A stretch of 64,000 bases of DNA, from assembly GCA_948470475.1 (NCBI GenBank), contig OX419336.1, forward strand, positions 5,330,984-5,394,983, written 5' to 3'. This DNA is from Galaxea fascicularis. Lineage: Eukaryota; Cnidaria; Anthozoa; Scleractinia; Euphylliidae. The notes beneath the pieces are model-generated. The model did not search any database, had not been told where the DNA came from, and saw nothing but the letters and a program-made list of their open reading frames with translations. The position numbers and the translations under genes are program-made. Numbering within the stretch: position 1 is the first letter of the stretch; the number at the start of each line of letters is the position of its first letter. Below are positions 42,121 to 51,470 of this stretch, in pieces.

Positions 42121-43700
42121 AACCCAAAGGGGGGACCACATGCTTTGGGTCAAATTTTGAATTTGGCTTAAACTTTGCCTATGTCAAAAAGGACTCTAGA
42201 AATCATCTGTAAATGCTTTCAAGAACTGCCAAAACATGATTTCTATTCTTATTTGAGCTGTGGGCCAGATTTTAGCAAAGTTGAAATTTTGAGCAAAACC
42301 CAAAGAAGGGACCACATGACTTTGGGTCAAATTTTGAATTTGGCTTAAACTTTGCCTATGTCAAAAAGGACTCTAGAAATCATCTGTAAATGCTTTCAAG
42401 AACTGCCAAAACATGATTTCTATTCTTATATGAGCTATGGGCGAGATTTTAGCAAAGTTGAAATTTTAAGCAAAACCGAAAGGGGGGACCACATGGCCTT
42501 GGGTCAAATTTTGAATTTGGCTTAAACTTTGCCTACGTCAAACAGGACTCTAGAAATCATCTGTAAATGCTTTAAAGAACTGCCAAAACATGATTTCTAT
42601 TCTTATTTGAGCTGTGGGCCAGATTTTAGCAAAGTTGAAATTTTGAGCAAAACCCAAAGAAGGGACCACATGGCTTTGGGTCAAATTTTGAATTTGGCTT
42701 AAACTTTGCCTATGTCAAAAAGGACTTTAGAAATCATCTGTAAATGCTTTCAAGAACTGCCAAAACATGATTTCTATTCTTATTTGAGCTGTGGGCCAGA
42801 TTTTAGCAAAGTTGAAATTTTGAGCAAAACCCAAAGGGGGGACCACATGGCCTTGGGTCAAATTTTGAATTTGGCGTAAACTTTGCCTATGTGAAAAAGG
42901 ACTCTAAAAAATGATCTTTAAATACTTTCAAGAACTGCCAAAACATGATTTCTATTCTTATTTGAGCTGTGTGCCAGATTTTAGCAAAGTTGAAATTTTG
43001 AGCAAAACCCAAAGGGGGGACCACATGGCTTTGGGTCAAATTTTGAATTTGGCTAAGACTTTGCCTATGTCAATAAGGACTCTAGAAATCATCTGTAAAT
43101 GCTTTCAAGAACTGCCAAAACATGATTTCTATTCTTATTTGAGCTGTGGGCCAGATTTTAGCAAAGTTGAAATTTTAAGCAAAACTGAAAGGGGGGACCA
43201 CATGGCCTTGAGTCAAATTTTGAATTTGGCTTAAACTTTGCCTATGTCAAAAAGGACTCTAGAAATCATCTGTAAATGCTTTCAAGAACTGCCAAAACAT
43301 GATTTCTATTCTTATTTGAGCTGTGGGCCAGATTTTAGCAAAGTTGAAATTTTGAGCAAAACCCAAAGGGGGGACCACATGGCTTTGTGTCAAATTTTGA
43401 ATTTGGCTTAAACTTTGCCTATGTCAAAAAGGACTCTAGAAATCATCTGTAAATGCTTTCAAGAACTGCCAAAACATGATTTGTTTTCTTATTTGAGCTG
43501 TGGGCCAGATTTTAGCAAAGTTGAAATTTTGAGCAAAACCCAAAGGGGGGACCACATGGCTTTGGGTCAAATTTTGAATTTGGCTAAGACTTTGCCTATG
43601 TCAATAAGGACTCTAGAAATGATCTGTAAATGCTTTCAAGAACTGCGAAAAGATGATTTCTATTCTTATTTGAGCTGTGGGCCAGATTTTAGCAAAGTTT

Positions 43701-45858
43701 TTACACACGATTTCTTGACTCCTTTTTTAAGTAGGCAAAGTTTAAGCCAAATTGAAAAGTTAAACCAATAGCATGTGGTCCCCCCTTTCGGTTTCGGTCA
43801 AAATTTCAACTTTGGTTAAATCTTGCACACAGCTCAAATAAGATAACAAATGATGTTGTCGGAGTTCTTGGCAGCATTTACACATGATTTCTAGACTCCT
43901 TTTCTAAATAGGCAAAGGTTAAGCTAAATTCAAAATTTAACTTAAGAGCATCTGGTCCCCCTTTAGGTTTTGGTCAAAATTTCAACTTTGCTAAAATCTT
44001 GCACGCAGCTTAAAGAAGAAAAGAAATCATGTGGTCGGAGTTCTTGGAAGCATTTACACATGATTTCTTGACTGGTTTTTCAAATAGGCAAAGTTTAAGC
44101 CAAATTCAAAATTTGACCCAAGAGCATGTGGTCCCCCCTTTGGGTTTTGGTCAAAATTTCAACTTTGCTAAAATCTTGCACACAGCTCAAATAAGAAAAG
44201 AAATCATGTTGTCGGAGTTGTTGGAAGCATTTACACATGATTTCAAGACTCTTTTTTCAAATAGGCAAAGTTTAAGCCAAATTCAAATTCGGACTTACGA
44301 GCATGTGGTCGCCCCTTTGGGTTTTGGTCAAAATTTTAACCTTGCTAAAATCTTGCACACTGCTCAAATAAGAAAAGAAATCGTGTTGTCGGAGTTTTTG
44401 GAAGCATTTACACATGATTTCCAGACTCCTTTTTCAAATAGGCAAAGTTTAAGCCAAATTCAAAATTTGACCCAAGAGCATGTGGTCCTCCCTTTGGGTT
44501 TTGGTCAAAATTTCAACTTTGGTTAAATCTTGCACACAGCTTAAATAAGAAAAGAAATCATGTTGTCGGAGTTCTTTGAAGCATTTACACATGATTGCTA
44601 GACTCCTCTATAAAAAAGGCAATGTTTAAGCGAAATTCAAAATTTGACCGAAGAGCATGTGGTGCCCCCTTTGGGTTTTGGTCAAAACTTTAACTTTGCT
44701 AAAATCTTGCACACTGCTCAAATAAGAAAAGAAATCGTGTTGTCGGAGTTGTTGGAAGCATTTACACATGATTTCAAGACTCCTTTTTCAAATAGGCAAA
44801 GTTTAAGCCAAATTCAAAATTGGACCCACGAGCATGTGGTCGCCCCTTTGGGTTTTAGTCAAAATTTTAACCTTGCTAAAATCTTGCACACTGCCCAAAT
44901 AAGAAAAGAAATCGTGTTGTCGGAGTTTTTGGAAGCATTTACACATGATTTCTCGACTCCTTTTTCAAATAGCCAAAGTTTAAGCCAAATTCAAAATTTG
45001 ACCCAAGAGCATGTGGTCCCCCCTGTGGGTTTTGGCCAAAATTTCAACTTTGCTAAACTCTTGACACAGCTCAAATAAGAAAAGAAATCATGTTGTCGGA
45101 GTTGTTGAAAGCATTTACACATGATTTCTAGACTCCTTTTTCAAATAGGCAAAGTGTAAGGCAAATTGAAAATTGGACCCAACAGCATGTGGTCCCCCCT
45201 TTGGGTTTTGGTCAAAATTTCAACTTTGCTGAAATCTTGACACAGCTCAAATAAGAAAAGAAATCATGTTGTCGGAGTTTTTGGAAGCATTTACACATGA
45301 TTTCTAGACTCCTTTTTAAAATAGGCAAAGTTTAAGCCAAATTCAAAATTTGACCCAAGAGCATGTGGTCCTCCCTTTGGGTTTTGGTCAAAATTTCAAC
45401 TTTGCTAAAATCTTGCACACAGCTCAAATAAGAAAAGAAATCATGTTGTCGGAGTTGTTGGAAGCATTTACACATGATTTCAAGACTCCTTTTTCAAATA
45501 GGCAAAGTTTAAGGCAAATTGAAAATTGGACCCAAGAGGATGTGGTCCCCTTTTGGGTTTTGGTCAAAATTTCAACTTTGCTAAACTCTTGACACAGCTC
45601 AAATAAGAAAAGAAATCATGTTGTCGGAGTTCTTGGAAGTATTTACACATGATTTCTAGACTCCTTTTTCAAATAGGCAAAGGTTAAGCCAAATTCAAAA
45701 TTTGAACCAACAGCATGTGGTCCCCCCTTTGGGTTTTGGTCAAAATTTCAACTTTGCTAAAATCTTGCACACAGCTTAAATAAGAAAAGAAATCATGTTG
45801 TCGGAGTTGTTGGAAGCATTTACACATGATTTCTAGACTCCTTTTTTAAATAGGCAAG
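43701..45858 (-). repeat. Inverted satellite block, 12 monomers of a diverged subfamily
   Basis: At about 43700 the forward monomer breaks after AGCAAAGTT and the sequence continues as the reverse complement of the same monomer. GCATGTGGTC anchors lie at 43771, 43948, 44124, 44301, 44478, 44655, 44832, 45009, 45185, 45361, 45538 (variant) and 45713, a period of 175-177 bp. Relative to the reverse complement of the main block about 15 positions per monomer differ consistently, including TTACACATG, CAAGAGCATG, TTTTGGTC, CTTGCACACAGC, AAGAAAAG and GTTGTCGGAG. It is therefore a separate subfamily and not a simple recent inversion. The array ends in the middle of a monomer at AGGCAAG (45858). Confidence 0.95.
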
Positions 45859-45862
45859 GTGG

Positions 45863-45940
45863 TCCAACACTCTTTTGATAAAAATACTAGTATGTAAAGT
45901 GCAGCAGTATTTCTTCAAAGAAAACTATCAAAAGTGTGGC
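45863..45940. repeat. Imperfect hairpin abutting the satellite edge
   Basis: TCCAACACTCTTTTGATA (45863-45880) is mirrored by TATCAAAAGTGTGG (from 45926). The arms pair over about 14 bases with a small bulge and a roughly 45-nt loop. It begins within 5 bp of the end of the array. It may be a small foldback element or a remnant of the sequence the array expanded into. Confidence 0.55.
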
Positions 45941-46991
45941 ACCTACTGGCATGGGTTAGTCTTTTAGTCCGAAATCAGGTGCTAATTATTGTCTTCGCTG
46001 GTCAAACACAGTCTCTTTTTCTCGTTCCAAACGTCAGCTGCTGCTGCCATTAACTACATAAAGAAGTAGCAGCCAAACAGCGTACCGCAAACATCTTTTT
46101 GTTAGAACAATAATCATTTAATAGACCGCTTTTATATTGAGGGTCTTAAAACTAAAATCAAAGTATTTAACTTGACCAATCACAACAGACGCAAACAGCC
46201 TAATGAATTACCTGCAACTGGTGCCAAGCGCGGGAAAATACGAGCGTACAAGTCACATTTGGTTTAGGCTTTGCTCCTCATTGGTTGACAAATTGGCACA
46301 AGTTTTGTCAACCAATTACCGAGCGAAGTAAAGTAAAACCAAAGCAAACGCGAATTACTTTCGACACTCGAAAAACAAAAATGTTATGTCGATGATGATG
46401 ACAATGACGATGATGGTGATCATTATTATTATTGACTACACAAGAAATAAACCTATAACCATGAAACTTTCTTTCTTTCTTTCTTTCTGGGTAGCAGTGG
46501 TTATTTTTATTCCTTACGAGCTTGAGACAAACGATTGAAGTCGCGAAGTCGTCACAAAGAAATAATCAATATAATGTAAAGGGTATAAGGTGGTAATTAC
46601 CACTGTACTGTTTAAGTATTATCACTGTTGTTGCACATAAAATCAGTGATTTGTTTTGATGCTCTCACTGGAGCCAGGTTTTGTCCTGCATCGCAAGAAA
46701 GAAAACAGCAATCAAGCAATCGCATTCTCCTCTCGTTTATACAAAACGTTGAGCTACAGCTACTGCTTTTCTGGCTGTTTCCGCTGTTTCAACTCCGATT
46801 GAACTGTTCGCACTCGAAGCGAGAGGCAAAAAGTTACTAAACATATTTAAACCTCTATGAAAACTGCACCTACCATCTTAGCTTTGAAAGTTCACGATTC
46901 GGAACGCTCCCTGAACACGACAAAGTGTTATGACCTAGCCGTGCTATTGTCATTGGGTATTAGGACAAATGCATCAGCGCTGTATTCATTT
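45941..46991. other. Intergenic, no gene recognised; small hairpins and a microsatellite
   Basis: It contains an inverted pair ATTGGTTGACAAA / TTTGTCAACCAAT (46280-46292 and 46314-46326) inside a longer weak palindrome, a GAT-rich run near 46390-46415, a (CTTT)n tract at 46467-46488, and a perfect 14-bp palindrome GTGGTAATTACCAC at 46590-46603. Open frames of about 70 codons show no recognisable domain and are probably chance. Confidence 0.5.
46467..46488 (+). repeat. (CTTT)n microsatellite
   Basis: About five and a half uninterrupted CTTT units. Confidence 0.9.
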
Positions 46992-47787
46992 AGGGACCTT
47001 AAGCAACGACGACGACGACGACGACGACAACGAGAACGTCATTTTAAAATAGGCTGTGTCTAAATGGCCGGCAGCCGGTCAAGGTTGTAAAAACACTAAA
47101 TGACCGGCAGTCCGATATTTCCTTGACAAATTCAGAAAAACTGAGGAATTTATGATATTTTCAACAAAAGACGACATTTACAGACTTAACTATCGACCGT
47201 TAAGAAAGCGATGCAGTTTTATTGATATAAACTATCAAAGTACAAATCGTCTAACTGACCGGCAGCCGGTTAAAATCTTCAAGCCTAATAACAAACGTCC
47301 ATATTCCTTGACTCCTAGCCCTAATCCCTAACCTAAAACACTCTAAATCTCCCCGTAGTACCAAGTCTAAGGAAAACAAAGCCCTTGAAAGGGAGCCCGA
47401 ATCGGACTGAAGACCATAATAGTGATTTGAAGTCGAATCCGGAGTTTGACCGGGTGCCGGTCATTTAGACACTTCGTTTAAAATATGACTTCTACGTTTT
47501 TGTAACTCTTTCGCGATTATTCCCATTTGTTTAACGTGAAAAATGCTGTCGAGCTGTACAGGGCCTAAATTACTGTGAACGGTGTTAAAGCAAAGAAAAC
47601 GAAAGAAAAACTTGCCTTTATGCACTCACGTTCTAGAGAAACCATAAATGTTTTCACTTCACTTTGTTGTTTTGCAGAGGACGGGAAAGAAATGTACCAA
47701 AATGTGAAACGCACGTGCGGAGTATTGTCTTGGCTCATTAATCCCATTGTTTTGTGGCGTTCTCGTTGCCGTCGTCGTCGTCGTCAG
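46992..47787. mobile_element. Non-autonomous TIR element, copy A (interrupted, right end incomplete)
   Basis: The left end starts AGGGACCTTAAGCAACGACG and runs into an ACG-repeat tract. The right side carries CGTTCTCGTTGCC followed by a GTC-repeat tract, the inverted counterpart. The interior (from about 47510) matches the element at 48760-49130 over several stretches: CGCGATTAT, TTTGTTTAAC, GAACGGTGTTAA, CTCACGTTCT, AACACGCACGTGC-like and CATTGTTTTGTGG. The terminal CTTAAGGTCCC expected on the right is missing after about 47787, so this copy is truncated or rearranged there. A second element is inserted at 47052-47476. Confidence 0.7.
47052..47476. mobile_element. Nested 425-bp TIR element with 9-bp target-site duplication
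   Basis: The termini are imperfect inverted repeats: the left end reads GGCTGTGTCTAAATGGCCGG and the right end, reverse-complemented, CGAAGTGTCTAAATGACCGG. The element is bracketed by TTTAAAATA at 47043-47051 and 47477-47485. Removing it and one TSD copy restores the sequence of the surrounding element. GACCGGCAGCCGGT-like motifs recur inside. A 9-bp TSD is the usual size for Mutator-like elements, so that assignment is plausible, but no transposase is present to prove it. Confidence 0.8.
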
Positions 47788-48050
47788 TCCGATATTTTTT
47801 CTTTGCTCGCCTATTCTCGGTAACTGAACCCACGCTGGAAAGAAAAGGGTCCTATATAAACCTAAGATAATTGATGATTAAGTTTTGTTACAAGCGCACG
47901 GTCCCTAAGATTAAACACTGAGTCGGGGCCAAGAAAACAAAGTATGGTACGTGGAACTGTGATATGCTTAAACGTACGTCAGCTTTTGCATTGATATGCA
48001 GTAACGTTTGTTGCAGACTAGACTGGAGTGATTTCCTTTTCGCTGAGCTT
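47788..48050. other. Intergenic, nothing recognised
   Basis: AT-rich sequence without a convincing coding frame. A GGTCCCTAAG motif near 47900 resembles the missing end of the preceding TIR element and could be its displaced terminus. Confidence 0.35.
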
Positions 48051-48370
48051 TTCACCTTGGCCAAAGTGAAATTCCGGAACTCATTCGACAAGAAAGCGAA
48101 AAATTATTGGCAACGTCATCAGTGCTTGAGAGGATACTGAAAAAAAGGTTTGGAGCCAATTATAAAAACGAACGAACGGGAGCGAACGGGAAAAAAACTC
48201 GGTCCGTAACTTACAGCACGGACCTCAAACTCGGTTAGTAAGAAGTGTAAATTTGGCAACGTCATCAGTACTTGAAAGGATACTGAATAAAAGGTTTGGA
48301 GCCAATTCTTTAATGGAGGTTCTCGCCTTGGAAAGTGAAAATCCGGGCTTTGCTCTACAAGAAACTAAAA
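48050..48370 (+). repeat. Short direct duplication
   Basis: GGCAACGTCATCAGT followed by CTTGARAGGATACTGAA and AAAAGGTTTGGAGCCAATT occurs at about 48110 and again at about 48256, offset 146 bp. A looser pair (CCTTGG, AAAGTGAAA, TCCGG, ACAAGAAA) lies at about 48053 and 48327. The second copy is open for about 63 codons and the first is broken after about 40 codons. It may be a decayed coding fragment or simple repeat DNA; no domain is recognised. Confidence 0.5.
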
Positions 48371-48759
48371 CCGGCCATTCATCAATGATGACGGCTAAGC
48401 TAGTCACGGACAAAGAAAATGAAGCAACGGAAATGACTATTTAGATGACGCTCGCTTGAAGCAATACCGAAAGAAAGGAAATGCAGAGTTTCCCTGAATT
48501 CCACTGAAGAAACAGAGAAAATATTCAATTTTTATGACGTGCACATGAGTGCAGAAGAAACCAGGATTTTGCTGGATGACGTTTCAGTAGCTGTAAACTA
48601 TGGGGCAGGGGAAAAACCAGGAGACGTCGATTTTATTTTTTTTCGTACTTTTGTGGAACACTAAGTAATTCCTTTTCTTTGGTGCATTCTGAATAAAAGA
48701 GCAATTTTTCACCTCTGCAACAACCGCTCGACTCGGTGATGTCTCAAAGCTGAATTAAT
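48371..48759. other. Intergenic, nothing recognised
   Basis: No frame, hairpin or repeat beyond the tail of the preceding duplication could be supported. Confidence 0.3.
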
Positions 48760-49130
48760 GGAGAGCTTTAGCAGCGACGACGGCGATGGCAACGAAAACG
48801 TCATTTCAAAATATTACTTCTCGATTTTCTAGTTCTTTCGCGATTATCTCAATTTGTTTAACATGGAAGCTATTAAGGAGGTGTCTAGGGTTTAAATTTC
48901 TATGAACGGTGTTAATATAAAGTGAGAAAAAAGAAACAAAAATTTACCGTCATCCGCTCACGTTCTCGAGAAAACCTAAAATTTGGTCATTTGACGTTGT
49001 TGTTTTGTGAGGACGGCAACGAAATGCACAAAACTGTAACACGCACGTGCAGAGCGGTTGGTTTTGGTTACTAAGCCTATTGTTTTGTGGTGTTCCCGCT
49101 GCCGTTGCCGTCTTCTTTGCTAAAGCTCCC
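48760..49130. mobile_element. Non-autonomous TIR element, copy B, 371 bp, TAAT target-site duplication
   Basis: The left end GGAGAGCTTTAGCA and right end TGCTAAAGCTCCC are inverted repeats that extend inward through the purine-rich GACGGC(R)ATGGCAACG-like tract and its counterpart GCCGTTGCCGTC. TAAT flanks both ends (48756-48759 and 49131-49134). The interior is homologous to 47510-47780 (copy A), so both belong to one family. There is no coding capacity. Superfamily is uncertain. Confidence 0.75.
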
Positions 49131-50165
49131 TAATCATGCTAATTTAAAGATGATTACTTTAAATTAGAGCAACGTAGTATACTGAAGCAGTACAACTGGC
49201 TTTTTGATGCATAAAAAGCTGACGTTTCTTTCCTTTTACTCTTTATACATGTATCACCTCTGTTGTGCCCCTCTTAGAAAGAATTGAACCTTTCCAAAAG
49301 AAACTCATTTCGCAAGCTTGTTCAGTATTTGATATAGTAATTTGCGTAATAAGCAGTCTTCAAATAACAGTGAGGTGATTTAGGGTGCGAAAATAGATCT
49401 CTGATTAAAATCTTCTGCCTTATTTTCTCTTAGATTAATTCAGGGAAGACGAAGGTTACTCTTCTCACTGGCACATTTTGACGTCATTCCTGCGTTATCA
49501 GAGTACACATGATCTGGAATCTTTGAATATCTTCCTTATAACAACTTTATTTGCATATCTACAACTGGAAGAAAAAAAAAGTATAAATGCAAATAGGGTG
49601 CCAACAGGGAAGAACTTAATGTTATCTTCATATTTCTGTCTACACAGATTTCTGCTAACGCCGTTTCCCCTTCTCCGCAATAAAAAAAACTGATTATCGC
49701 TTACACTTTGTCGCGCCCAAATAAACGCTCAGCAGTACGCGTACGTATACACATTTCGAGTTTCTCCTTTCAGTGGACGGTTAGCAAACAACAATGTTAA
49801 ATTGCACTGTTCGCGGACAACAGCGGGCAACAGTTCATTCAAGGTAAAACATTGAAACTTTTTAATTTAAAAGCAGCAGGACATAACCAGCAAAATTGAA
49901 AAAAATGTTTACGCTGTTTGGTATTTTTTTTTCTACTGAATGCATTTTTGCTTGATAGAATTTACCTCATGCATTGCTCAAACGTTCACTGGTTCAGTAC
50001 TCAGTCTTATCAAAGCAGGCCATTCCAACTGAATCTTTGGGCTAAAACATTCGTACACTACTCGAGATTCAAATGAGTGTAAGTTGGTTTCTGTGGGATG
50101 GTTAGAAAGTAATTGACTGAGTCACACGACAGGAGAACACAGACTTCCCAAATAACTAGTGCAAT
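49131..50165. other. Intergenic upstream of the first GPCR
   Basis: AT-rich and without a convincing gene. A 10-bp-arm hairpin TAATTTAAAG / CTTTAAATTA lies around 49139-49165. Open frames of 60-71 codons near 49480-49690 on both strands are low-complexity or chance. Confidence 0.4.
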
Positions 50166-50175
50166 CCTTTCTCAG
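50166..50175 (+). promoter_or_regulatory. Probable 3' splice acceptor in the 5' UTR (first GPCR)
   Basis: CCTTTCTCAG lies 38 nt before the ATG. The paralogue has CCTTTTTCAG 41 nt before its ATG. A pyrimidine tract plus AG kept at nearly the same place in both suggests a 5'-UTR intron ending here. No transcript evidence is available. Confidence 0.4.
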
Positions 50176-50212
50176 GCAAAAGTGGTTGAGCAATTTCTTC
50201 TGTAAGAAAGCG

Positions 50213-51144
50213 ATGTCTTTCAATTCTTCCCGTTCCCTGGGCATCTCATGTTACACCTTGGTAACTAGTGTTAGTGCACAGGGCTCCGTCCTTTATCAAG
50301 TTGTTCTTGCCACCAGCATTGCCAACCTGCTATTGGGACCGTTGGCAGTAGCAGCAAATGCGCTCATTTTGGGGGCAATCTGGAGGAACCCTTCTCTCAG
50401 GACGCCATCTTATGTTCTTTTGGCTGGACTGGCATTCAGTGACTTTTGCACAGGTCTTATTACCCAGCCCTTTGATGCTGCTCGCAGAATCACTGACGAA
50501 GTTATAAACCAAAACAGAAACTCAATGAGCGCTATTGTCTGGGGTAGCGTTACGTACTTTTTTGCGTCCTTAACAGTTTCGTCATGACGTTGATGGCCGT
50601 CGAGAGATGGCTGTATATGAGCCGAAGATCTATTCTTACAGTTCGTCGTGTTGTTACAATATTTACCACTTTTGTACTTTTAGCTTTTCAAATGCAGGCT
50701 TGGGGCTTGTACACTCGATTACACCATAAAAAGGTCTTTGGCATACTTGCCACCATTTTCTTTTCCTTTGGAGGATTTTTGGTTTGTCTTACAGTGATTG
50801 CTTATGTTAAAGTTCTTCGAATTATCCGGCGCCATCAGAATCAAGTGCAAACACTCCAACACACCATCGCCATAAAAAAGTACAGAAAATCCTGTTTTAC
50901 AATGCTTTACGTTCTTGCAGTCTTTATATTAAGTTACACTCCTTACGGTTGTATTTATGTAACATTTAATGCTTTGGAACTTTGCGGAGAATCGTATCGT
51001 TCCGTCTTCCAAGTTTGCGGAGCGTTGGTTTTTTTATCGTCGCTTTTAAATCCGTTGCTATACTATTGGAGAATGAAAGAAATCAAACATGGTGTTAATC
51101 TTATCGTGGGAAAAATACTTTGTAAACCAAGGAACGAGCAATAG
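50213..51144 (+). pseudogene. Class A (rhodopsin-like) GPCR, frame split by a 1-nt deletion
   Basis: This is a seven-transmembrane receptor close to the one at 53036-53968. The first part (ATG 50213 to about 50580) gives the N-terminus, TM1 with ANALILGAIW, TM2 with LAGLAFSDF and the start of TM3. The rest (from about 50581) gives MTLMAVERW at the end of TM3, then TM4-TM7 with NPLLYYWR. The paralogue reads ACAGTTTTCGTC where this gene reads ACAGTTTCGTC (50574-50582), so one T is missing. With that base the gene would have 311 codons, exactly the length of its paralogue. No other lesion is seen, so it is either a very young pseudogene, a polymorphic null allele, or a homopolymer sequencing error. 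The start is set by alignment with the paralogue (both begin ATGTCTTT.AATT). Ligand unknown. Confidence 0.85.
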
Positions 51145-51149
51145 CTGAG

Positions 51150-51470
51150 CGACTTATATACAATAATAGATAATCTATTAGTCGACAATCTTGTAAATAT
51201 TCTTGACATTATTAAAACAGTATGATCACCTATGCATTTTTTAGTGACCTTATCTCATAGAATTAAGTTTGATTATACCATTTTAATTGGTAACTTATTA
51301 ATTGTTAATATTGTAATTATTAGTTGACAATCGTAAATAATTTTTAACATCAGACTTAATACAGTAGTGATATGATATTTATTTTACGATTTTAATTATT
51401 TATACACGACCCCACAAGCTTGAAGCTTGAAGCGGTGTTTGAATAAAGGTCATCCATCCATCCATTGTAT
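51150..51470 (+). mobile_element. Probable retroelement 3' tail in the first GPCR's 3' flank
   Basis: The 3' flanks of the two GPCR paralogues align again at TTGTATGAAAATA and GGCGA.TG.AG..TTTGAGGA (51468-51515 and about 53980-54030). The first gene carries about 320 extra AT-rich bases before that point. The extra segment ends with CGACCCCACAAGCTTGAAGC, an AATAAA at 51442-51447 and an ATCC microsatellite, the kind of tail seen on truncated non-LTR elements. It could supply a polyadenylation signal. The class is not certain. Confidence 0.45.

Larger units (their letters stand above)
1..43700 (+). repeat. 177-bp satellite array, main block (about 247 monomers)
   Basis: One tandem repeat fills this stretch without interruption and runs off the left edge. 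Landmarks such as TTTGAGCTGTGGGCCAGATT and AAACCCAAAGGGGGGACC recur every 175-178 bp, and spacings between distant marker variants are multiples of about 177. All copies are in the same orientation. Monomers differ mostly by single substitutions and by 1-2 bp indels (CATGGCTTTGGG against CATGCTTTGGG or CATGGCTTGGG; AAAACCC against AAAAACCC). The consensus is AT-rich, has one G6 run, and contains a 7-bp inverted pair ACCCAAA/TTTGGGT around a 16-nt loop. No match to the CENP-B box pattern was seen by eye. The size and homogeneity fit a centromeric or heterochromatic satellite, but function is inference. Confidence 0.98.

Noticed and set aside
1..43700. CRISPR-like array
   Set aside because: The whole 177-bp unit is repeated; there are no short repeats separated by unique spacers.
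235..43771. Many open frames of 70-165 codons inside the satellite, most with a CKCFQELPKHDFYSYLSC-like core
   Set aside because: They are the same 59-codon phase of the 177-bp monomer, begin at TTG or ATG inside the repeat and end at the recurrent TAA. Longer ones exist only where that stop is mutated. There is no domain, no promoter and no sign of selection.
43911..45858. The inverted satellite block as a repeat-protein gene
   Set aside because: Open stretches are closed repeatedly by TAG or TAA and by 1-2 bp indels. The frame stays open only because the period is a multiple of three. Kept as a low-priority finding, not as a gene.
46628..47063. Frames of 70 and 68 codons
   Set aside because: No recognisable domain, and the second ends in the ACG-repeat end of a TIR element.
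47575..47823. 82-codon + strand frame and 60-codon - strand frame
   Set aside because: Both lie inside a non-autonomous element, and the terminal arginine run is the GTC/CGT repeat tract.
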